This document shows positions 20,942 through 26,249 of a stretch of DNA of 27,872 nt, piece by piece. The notes beneath the pieces are model-generated. The model was not told the DNA's origin. It saw nothing but the letters and a program-made list of their open reading frames with translations, and made no database searches. Source of the stretch: a virus; the IMG/VR virus record IMGVR_UViG_3300047453_000512, positions 1-27,872 of that record, one strand, 5' to 3'. Position 1 is the first letter of the stretch, and the number at the start of each line of letters is the position of its first letter. The position numbers and the translations under genes are program-made.

Positions 20942-21556
20942 TTATTTACTATCTTCTGAAAGTCGTCCATTAATATACTTTAGTAGTAATCCGTATGCTG
21001 GTAAGAAAATAACCAACCCTACGCCAATCTTCAGTACTGTTTGTGATCCTGCAATCTCCATCCAGTTTGCTGCCATATACTCATCTGCTGAGTTGTTGAA
21101 TGCCACCCAAAAGAAAGTGTAACTATCAATAATATTGGCTGCTACTGTTGATACAGCTGGTGCTAACCACCAAGCCTTATACTTTTCACGCAAATACTGG
21201 AAGACATAAACGTCTAACATTGTTCCAATAGCATAGGCTGTTGCACTTGCAAAACCAATACGCAGTGCCACTGATTGTGGTGCGCCTTCAAGCATTACAA
21301 CTGCAATGCTTCCGATGATTGCCAACGGATATGCCGCTGCAATTGTTGCTCGAGCAATATTCTTACCTAACATTCTAACTGTTAAGTCAGTTGCTAAAAC
21401 AACTAATGGGAACGTAAATGCTGCCCAAGTTAATTTGATACCAGCTATTTCTACTGGAATAGCAACTAGTGCATTACTTACTGTGATAACAACTACGTGT
21501 AATAACACTAGTTTGAGCAACATACTTCTATCAATGTTTTTAAAAATTCCTATCAT
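20942..21556 (-). CDS. yhhQ: queuosine precursor transporter (YhhQ/VUT family)
   Basis: A 204-residue membrane protein with about six helices. Family phrases: VITVSNALVAIPVEIAGIKL, TWAAFTFPLVVLATDLTVR, GKNIARATIAAA and the last helix with NIIDSYTFFWVAF. YhhQ imports preQ0/preQ1 for queuosine in tRNA or, in some phages, 7-deazaguanine DNA modification. No other deazaguanine gene is in this window, so whether the phage modifies DNA or helps the host's tRNA modification is unknown. The start has GGGAG 7-8 bases upstream. It follows the tmRNA gene with only about 20 bases between and may share its promoter. Confidence 0.85.
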   Translation of the reverse strand: MIGIFKNIDRSMLLKLVLLHVVVITVSNALVAIPVEIAGIKLTWAAFTFPLVVLATDLTVRMLGKNIARATIAAAYPLAIIGSIAVVMLEGAPQSVALRIGFASATAYAIGTMLDVYVFQYLREKYKAWWLAPAVSTVAANIIDSYTFFWVAFNNSADEYMAANWMEIAGSQTVLKIGVGLVIFLPAYGLLLKYINGRLSEDSK

Positions 21557-21579
21557 ACAATTCTCCCTTGTTTTGGAAT

Positions 21580-21863
21580 GAGGCCCGTTCTGTTGCTAGG
21601 TGGAACCCATACCCCGCATACCTAATTAGGCTGCAATTGCCATTGCTGGCGCACGATTGTCATTTGCAATTGTGAATGTTGACCAATAACGCAGTCATCC
21701 GGTAAACTCCACTTCACTTTCACACCTGTCGATCCTAGTTCAGCCCCATCATAATTACTCTATGCCGTAAATTTGTAGTTTTTACGCTACAAAGTAATTA
21801 TGGTGGAGCTGCCGGGTACTGCCCCCGGGTCCAGTATGCGTTCACGTTGCTTCAACGTCTACA
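21580..21863 (-). ncRNA. ssrA: circularly permuted (two-piece) tmRNA, ssrA
   Basis: The gene is arranged acceptor piece first (about 21863-21801), then a loop to be removed (21800-21748), then the coding piece (21747 to about 21580), as in alphaproteobacteria. The acceptor piece ends CAGCTCCACCA with the CCA encoded; its CAGCTCC pairs (one G-U) with GGGGCTG, the first seven bases of the coding piece. A CCGGG/CCCGG T-stem with a 7-base loop precedes it. The coding piece begins GGGGCTGAACTAGGATCGAC, like tmRNA 5' ends. The tag frame (21667 to 21626) starts at a GCA resume codon and gives ANDNRAPAMAIAA then TAA, which matches alphaproteobacterial tags (AND...AA). The loop folds by inverted repeats TAATTACT/AGTAATTA and TTTGTAG/CTACAAA. 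The 3' boundary and exact processing sites are estimated. Confidence 0.93.
21748..21800 (-). other. intervening segment of the permuted tmRNA
   Basis: These 53 bases separate the encoded CCA (21801-21803) from the first G of the coding piece. Nested inverted repeats at its ends (ATAATTACT and AGTAATTAT) and inside (TTTGTAG and CTACAAA) would hold both RNA ends close for RNase processing. It should be missing from the mature two-piece RNA. Confidence 0.8.
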
Positions 21864-21866
21864 GTC

Positions 21867-21897
21867 TATTTATAACATAGATTTAAGCTTGTGTCAA
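21867..21897 (-). promoter_or_regulatory. fused sigma70/late promoter of the tmRNA gene
   Basis: Minus strand TTGACA (21892-21897), 17 bases, TATAAA (21869-21874); extending the -10 gives TATAAATA at 21867-21874, an exact T4-type late box. A start 6-8 bases downstream falls at about 21861, where the acceptor piece begins. One DNA element thus fits both the host sigma70 and phage late sigma factor. Confidence 0.8.
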
Positions 21898-21905
21898 CAG
21901 ACAAG

Positions 21906-22118
21906 TTACCATTTAGTAGATTTAATTTTTTGAAGTTGACGCTGAGATTTTACTGCATTAAGACAGTTTAATATTTTGCGCTGTTTTTGAAACGGTCTAG
22001 AATATCCATTCTTGTTTTGCCAAGTCTTATCTTGTTCCATTTCTTTTGACAGGGCTTCGCCTAACATTTTTTCCATAAACATAAGTTCATCGTCAGTTAG
22101 TAATTGTATCTTGTTCAT
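21906..22118 (-). CDS. small helical hypothetical protein
   Basis: A 70-residue protein from MNKIQLLTDDELMFMEKMLGEALSK to KSQRQLQKIKSTKW; GGAG lies 8-9 bases before 22118, and a longer reading is less likely. Basic C-terminus (SRPFQKQRKILNCLNAVKSQRQLQ) may bind nucleic acid. Unknown function. It overlaps the previous gene by 26 bases and ends just before the tmRNA promoter. Confidence 0.65.
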   Translation of the reverse strand: MNKIQLLTDDELMFMEKMLGEALSKEMEQDKTWQNKNGYSRPFQKQRKILNCLNAVKSQRQLQKIKSTKW

Positions 22119-22305
22119 ACCGTTTTCTCCACTCTTGTTCAAAGTTCTCATCATATTCATAAAGAGGTGCACCATCTGCGCCGTCACGCCATAGACGATT
22201 AAAATAACTATTGTAACTACTTATGACTGTGTTGGGTGATGCGTCGAGGTGGCCTTTAACCATATAGAATATTCTGTATTCTTCTTTAAGGTCGTTTCTC
22301 AACAT
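22093..22305 (-). CDS. small hypothetical protein
   Basis: A 70-residue acidic protein: MLRNDLKEEYRIFYMVKGHLD, then NTVISSYNSYFNRLW and an acidic tail (YEYDENFEQEWRKRYEQD). No family recognised; it could be a conserved phage orphan. No good Shine-Dalgarno or promoter is visible in the 45-base gap upstream. It is translationally linked to the gene at 21906. Confidence 0.6.
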   Translation of the reverse strand: MLRNDLKEEYRIFYMVKGHLDASPNTVISSYNSYFNRLWRDGADGAPLYEYDENFEQEWRKRYEQDTITN

Positions 22306-22350
22306 ACTGTATTTACAAAATTGTTATACATTGGGCGCTAACATAGGTTA

Positions 22351-23103
22351 TTAATTAGACTTTATAAGTTCGATAACAGTGGCACTAGGGTCAACGGTTC
22401 CAAACCTGTATCTATACGGAGTTTTATGATGACTACCGTGATATAGTAAGTCAAACCAGCATAGTAAATATTTTGCCTTATCCCAATCTTGTACCTCACC
22501 GTACCAATGTCCCCAAGTATTAACTATTGAAGATTGAGTTAATACCAGTATACAATGAAAACAATACAATGAAAATAAAATTGGTGAAATGAAGAACAAA
22601 CCAAGTAACACACAAACATTTATTAAGATATAGTAATCAGTAGTAAATTTCATTAATTTAGAACGTTTGTACAATAAACCGTAACTTAATTCTTGTAATT
22701 TTTTATCTTTTGGTGTAGGCCAAATAAACCAACCTACAAAAAATGCGCCTATTCTTCCGTAAATTTTTGGAGAATGAGGATCTCCATCTTTGTCACTAAA
22801 TTTATGATGAGTGGTATGTGAAGAAACCCAAACAGGTATAGGACCAGCACCGGATAATGTTGATAAGAAGACTAATGTATAATGCCAAAATTTATTAGTT
22901 TTAAAAGATTGATGAGTAAAATATCGATGATATCCAACACTTGTTGAAAATAGGGCTAATAAATATGCAATTAATATTAATAAAATACAGACTATAAGTG
23001 GAAGTATGTAAAAAGAATATATTATTCCTATTATTGCAGGTATATGTATTACCCACAAATGTATATAATTTTTTTGTATAGTTTGAACATTAGAGTTTTT
23101 CAT
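22351..23103 (-). CDS. membrane acyl desaturase (delta-9/stearoyl-CoA desaturase type)
   Basis: A 250-residue membrane desaturase with three His boxes: His59-RYFTH64, His96-TTHH100 and His222-GSHH226, plus DPHSP and NTWGHW, as in fatty acyl-CoA/delta-9 desaturases. Four membrane helices are expected, with the diiron site on the cytoplasmic side. The enzyme inserts a double bond using O2 and reduced ferredoxin or cytochrome b5. It could make host membranes more fluid at low temperature or during virion release. The gene is notably AT-rich compared with its neighbours. CATAAATA lies 5-12 bases before the ATG, too close to drive this gene normally; it may be coupled to the gene at 23111. Desaturases are known in some marine phages. 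Confidence 0.88.
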   Translation of the reverse strand: MKNSNVQTIQKNYIHLWVIHIPAIIGIIYSFYILPLIVCILLILIAYLLALFSTSVGYHRYFTHQSFKTNKFWHYTLVFLSTLSGAGPIPVWVSSHTTHHKFSDKDGDPHSPKIYGRIGAFFVGWFIWPTPKDKKLQELSYGLLYKRSKLMKFTTDYYILINVCVLLGLFFISPILFSLYCFHCILVLTQSSIVNTWGHWYGEVQDWDKAKYLLCWFDLLYHGSHHKTPYRYRFGTVDPSATVIELIKSN

Positions 23104-23110
23104 TTAATAT

Positions 23111-23374
23111 TTATGTAAACTGTCTTTCCAGAAGATTATAATCTTCTAATGTAGTAATCATATCGCCAGCTAGATAAAAATTCATTTCTTTCAATAGTTC
23201 TTCGTCACTGCTATAAACACCAGCACATATATAATTATTTTTATCTATGTATTTTATGATCTCGTCTTTGTTTTTCCAATTAGGAAACCGTATCAAACAT
23301 CTTGCTGTATCTTCACAAACCATAATAGTTGTAGGAACTAATTGGTATTTGTCTTCAAATTCATATTTTATCAT
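23111..23374 (-). CDS. hypothetical protein
   Basis: An 87-residue protein I do not recognise. Strands and helices alternate (LVPTTIMVCEDTARCLIRF, NNYICAGVYSSDEELLKEM, FYLAGDMITTLEDY). Its ATG shares one base with the preceding stop (TAATG), so it is coupled to the 59-residue gene. No signal peptide. It precedes the desaturase by 7 bases. Confidence 0.65.
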   Translation of the reverse strand: MIKYEFEDKYQLVPTTIMVCEDTARCLIRFPNWKNKDEIIKYIDKNNYICAGVYSSDEELLKEMNFYLAGDMITTLEDYNLLERQFT

Positions 23375-23553
23375 TATATGTCGTTCTTCATTTGCTGTAT
23401 TTCTTGTCTACGATCTGTAATTAGTTTTTTTAGATCATTAAGTGCCTGCCTTGCACGAACCGCACTAACCTTTACACCATTCTCTTCAAAGTTTTCTATT
23501 TCTTTGAGATATGTTGCAAATGCTAATTTAAGTTGTTCGTGTGTGTCACTCAT
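23374..23553 (-). CDS. 59-residue helical basic protein
   Basis: A short gene below common length limits. ATG at 23553 overlaps the HAD phosphatase stop by 8 bases and its stop overlaps the next ATG. The sequence MSDTHEQLKLAFATYLKEIENF then SAVRARQALNDLKKLITDRRQEI resembles small proteins of T4-like marine phages with an 'RARKAL..L.K..K.RR' helix. The charge pattern suggests nucleic-acid or protein binding, function unknown. Confidence 0.75.
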   Translation of the reverse strand: MSDTHEQLKLAFATYLKEIENFEENGVKVSAVRARQALNDLKKLITDRRQEIQQMKNDI

Positions 23554-24118
23554 CCAGTATTATCTCGCACACTTTTTTCCAGTCATCTACTCTTTCTACT
23601 TCAGGATGATGAAACCAAGTGTTCCAAGGATGGCTAATTAGAATAGGCTTCAAACCAAACTTCAATCCTGTTACAGCATTTTCAGGTTTATCTTCTAACC
23701 AATACAAGCCTGTTCCGTCATACTGTTCAAGTATGTGATCTTTAGGACCATTAGCCGTAACATAATGCATTTTGTCAAAAGTCTTTTTACCAAACAAGTA
23801 TCTTAGATGTCGATTCCTAGTTTCTTGAACATACTCATTTGTTCCAACTGCTGTGCAAATATCAATCTCAAAGCCATTGTCTACAAGTTTTTGCACACCT
23901 TCTTTTGCATCACGTAGATAAGCTAAATGTGATATCCAAACGCTTTCGTTGAAGTCTTTTATAAGTCCTTCAGCTTGATCTCTATTGATATCATATCGCA
24001 GATTGACTGCATAGTTGTCTGGACTTTGTATAGCAAAGCCTTCTTCTTCCATCCACTCGTTGAATTTTGTATTCCAATCCAGTAATACTCCGTCAACATC
24101 TGTAATTATTTTTTTCAT
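23546..24118 (-). CDS. HAD-like phosphatase / 5'-nucleotidase-type
   Basis: A 190-residue HAD protein. Motif I is ITDVDGVLLDW (Asp7, Asp9), motif II lies in FEIDICTAVG and motif IV as WLEDKPENA. A helical cap (residues about 20-75) precedes the core, as in mitochondrial 5'(3')-deoxyribonucleotidase-type enzymes. Likely dephosphorylates a nucleotide or small sugar phosphate; target unknown. It is driven by a consensus sigma70-like promoter and followed by overlapping small genes. Confidence 0.8.
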   Translation of the reverse strand: MKKIITDVDGVLLDWNTKFNEWMEEEGFAIQSPDNYAVNLRYDINRDQAEGLIKDFNESVWISHLAYLRDAKEGVQKLVDNGFEIDICTAVGTNEYVQETRNRHLRYLFGKKTFDKMHYVTANGPKDHILEQYDGTGLYWLEDKPENAVTGLKFGLKPILISHPWNTWFHHPEVERVDDWKKVCEIILDE

Positions 24119-24137
24119 AGATCTCTCTTTCTATATT

Positions 24138-24166
24138 ATTATAGTAAATTATTACAGAATTGTCAA
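24138..24166 (-). promoter_or_regulatory. consensus sigma70-type promoter for the HAD phosphatase gene
   Basis: Minus strand TTGACA (24161-24166), 17 bases, TATAAT (24138-24143), both perfect consensus. It begins just 3 bases after the PAAR gene stop. No TATAAATA box is present here, which points to early-only use. Confidence 0.85.
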
Positions 24167-24169
24167 GTG

Positions 24170-24517
24170 TTAACTGTTTGCGTGTACTGTTGATTGAGTC
24201 ACTGAAGTAATTTTTGCACCACAGCCGTATGTATCGTCTTTACGTCCTATGTTAAGATTGTTAGCAAATACATTTGCGCTGTGTGTAGCTAGGCCTGTTT
24301 GATGTGTGCTACATCCAGGAATGGTGTGTGCTACTTCGTTATCGCCTTTTCTAACAACCCCTACATTTTCTACAAAAACATCGCTACTACCGTCTGCTGT
24401 TACTATGTTTTGTGGAGCAGCATCGCAAGCAATGCCGTCATCAGGATCAGCATCACCAACACTCACGTGAATTGTGTTTACTATATCTACTCCATCTTTT
24501 CTTGCAACTAAAGGCAT
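24170..24517 (-). CDS. PAAR-domain spike-tip protein
   Basis: A 115-residue PAAR-type protein: MPLVARKDGVDIVNT, an extended loop with Cys (DGIACDAAP), NIVTADGSSDVFVENVGVVRKGD, HTIPGCSTHQTGLAT and IGRKDDTYGCG. The His and Cys residues of these repeats fit the metal-binding tip. In T4 the gp5.4 PAAR protein sharpens the gp5 needle. Full-length for the family. AGGAAAA precedes the start. It is the clearest structural gene in the window. Confidence 0.85.
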   Translation of the reverse strand: MPLVARKDGVDIVNTIHVSVGDADPDDGIACDAAPQNIVTADGSSDVFVENVGVVRKGDNEVAHTIPGCSTHQTGLATHSANVFANNLNIGRKDDTYGCGAKITSVTQSTVHANS

Positions 24518-24525
24518 AAATTTTC

Positions 24526-24819
24526 CTAAGCTAATGCAATTCCTGTGGTGCTTTGTACATATTGCTTTGCCATATTATCTTCTGTTTTATGGCAAAAAAC
24601 CACTGCACTTTTATTTATTTTGATATTGCTTTTAGGATCTACTGTAAAAGTATATGGACCTAATCCAATACCCTCAGGAGTAGACATTAATGCCATAGGC
24701 TTTGTAATTGTAATTGTCGTATTATCCTCTTCAACAAATCGGCAGACAATTTCATCACCTCCTGCGGCTGTTTTAATGGTTACAGTATCATTCATTTTAT
24801 ATGGTGCTTCTAATAACAT
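24526..24819 (-). CDS. conserved-looking phage protein
   Basis: A 97-residue beta-rich protein: MLLEAPYKMNDTVTIKTAAGGDEIVCRF, VEEDNTTITITKPMAL, LGPYTFTVDP, and a C-terminus KQYVQSTTGIALA. I recall similar proteins from T4-like marine phages; the fold may be a small beta barrel. Function unknown, perhaps a baseplate or chaperone partner of PAAR. It begins at the last base of the glutaredoxin stop (TAATG). Confidence 0.7.
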   Translation of the reverse strand: MLLEAPYKMNDTVTIKTAAGGDEIVCRFVEEDNTTITITKPMALMSTPEGIGLGPYTFTVDPKSNIKINKSAVVFCHKTEDNMAKQYVQSTTGIALA

Positions 24820-25070
24820 TATAGTGTATATCCTGTTCCTGTATAGTTTGTATTTTCGACATATGAAAGTAATTGTTCATATCCGCCTACTTTATGTCCG
24901 TTAATTACTATTTGTGGAAATGTGCGAGCTTCTGGAAATTCTTCTAAAACTCTTTCTCTTTCAAAGTCTTTTCCCATTTCTAAATATTCAAACTCAAAGT
25001 TACTTTTTTCACAAAACATCTTTGCCTTTGTACAACTCGGACACGCCGGTTTTCCCCAAATTTGTATCAT
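24819..25070 (-). CDS. grx: glutaredoxin
   Basis: An 83-residue glutaredoxin: active site CPSC (Cys10, Cys13), the cis-Pro in TFPQIVINGHKVGGYEQL, which also provides the glutathione-binding GGY element. It probably reduces ribonucleotide reductase; its gene overlaps the nrdB stop (25067-25070) as ATGA. Sequence alone cannot settle whether it uses glutathione or thioredoxin reductase. Start at MIQIWGKPA. Confidence 0.9.
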   Translation of the reverse strand: MIQIWGKPACPSCTKAKMFCEKSNFEFEYLEMGKDFERERVLEEFPEARTFPQIVINGHKVGGYEQLLSYVENTNYTGTGYTL

Positions 25071-26170
25071 AGTGAAAATCCTTTTAGGCTGTCTTTGCTT
25101 ACGTCTTGTTTGATACCACCAATAACATATGATTCAACTTCTGTCTCTTGTGGAGCAACTTGTAGCCCAGAGCTACTTAACCAATGTTGTGTCCAAGGAA
25201 GTGGGTTGGTATTCACTGGTTGATCAAATATTGCTTGCATACCTAGTGCTTTTAATCTACGGTTTGCAATGTACTCGACATATTGATTTAATAACGTTGT
25301 GTTTAACCCAATCATTGATCCGTCTTTGAAAAGGTATTCTGCCCAATCTTTTTCTTCAGCTACACATTCACGCCATAAGTCGTAAACTTCCTCTTGGCAG
25401 TCTTTTGCAATTTTGGCCATTTCTGGATCGTCTTTGCCGTTTGCCCACAACTTCAATACGTGTGTGCTTAGTGCTAGATGCTGTGCTTCGTCACGAGCAA
25501 TTAATGAGATAATCTTTGCAGACCCTTCCATTAATTTTAGTTCGCCAAAGCCAAACGTACAAGCAAAACTTACGTAAAAACGTAGTCCTTCTAATATATT
25601 AACTGTCATCATTGCTAGATACATTTTCTTCTTAACATCATACATCGAACCTTCGCCACGATGGAAATATGCATCTGCTGCTTCGTTGAATGCATCGTAG
25701 TGTTTGGTTACACTAGTTGCTCTAGCAATAATTTTTTCATCATCTAGAATAGTGTCAAACACTTCTGCAGGATCAGCATACACATTTTTCATAATGTGTG
25801 TATAACTGCGTGAATGGATTGTTTCAAAGAAATCCCAAGTAACAATACAGCCCTCTAGTTCAGGAAGTGATACGTGTGGCAAAAATGCTAAACAAGGGCC
25901 ACGTCCTTGTACACTGTCGAGCAGTGTTTGATACTTTAGATTTGCTGTAAAGATGTGCTTCTGTTCTGGACGGAAGTTTGCAAAGTCAGCTCTATCTTTT
26001 TGTAGACTTACTTCTTCAGGACGCCAAAAGTATCCTAGCATTGTTTGATTCAATTTATCAAACACTGGAAATTTAAACACATCATAACGCTGTGTGTTTT
26101 GATCTGCTCCGAAGAACATATTCTGTTTTGTGAAGTCTACCTTCTCTTTATTAAAAACTGTCTTTGACAT
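25067..26170 (-). CDS. nrdB: class Ia ribonucleotide reductase beta subunit
   Basis: A 367-residue R2 protein, close to E. coli NrdB over its length. Diiron ligands are Asp62 (RADF), Glu116 and His119 (FFETIH), Glu210, Glu228 and His231 (ARDEAQH). The radical tyrosine is Tyr123 in SRSYTH. The C-terminal tail (GIKQDVSKDSLKGFSL) is the R1-binding segment. With NrdA it makes dNTPs for phage replication. Upstream are both a strong sigma70-like promoter and a TATAAATA box. Confidence 0.95.
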   Translation of the reverse strand: MSKTVFNKEKVDFTKQNMFFGADQNTQRYDVFKFPVFDKLNQTMLGYFWRPEEVSLQKDRADFANFRPEQKHIFTANLKYQTLLDSVQGRGPCLAFLPHVSLPELEGCIVTWDFFETIHSRSYTHIMKNVYADPAEVFDTILDDEKIIARATSVTKHYDAFNEAADAYFHRGEGSMYDVKKKMYLAMMTVNILEGLRFYVSFACTFGFGELKLMEGSAKIISLIARDEAQHLALSTHVLKLWANGKDDPEMAKIAKDCQEEVYDLWRECVAEEKDWAEYLFKDGSMIGLNTTLLNQYVEYIANRRLKALGMQAIFDQPVNTNPLPWTQHWLSSSGLQVAPQETEVESYVIGGIKQDVSKDSLKGFSL

Positions 26171-26203
26171 TTAGATTCCTCTTTCTGTGTATCTCTATAG
26201 ATA

Positions 26204-26249
26204 ACTATACAGCCATTAAGGCTGTATGTCAACTAGTTTTGTATTTATA
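26204..26249 (-). promoter_or_regulatory. tandem late and sigma70 promoters with palindromic spacer, nrdB
   Basis: Minus strand: TATAAATA (26242-26249, straddling the nrdA stop), then TTGACA (26227-26232), 17 bases, TATAGT (26204-26209). The spacer contains the palindrome TACAGCC-TTAA-T-GGCTGTA, which could be an operator or a small hairpin that ends the nrdA message. nrdB starts 34 bases after the -10 box. Confidence 0.75.

Noticed and set aside
23108-23115. CATAAATA as a promoter of the desaturase
   Set aside because: Too close to the ATG at 23103 and only a variant of the box; coupling to the upstream gene is simpler.
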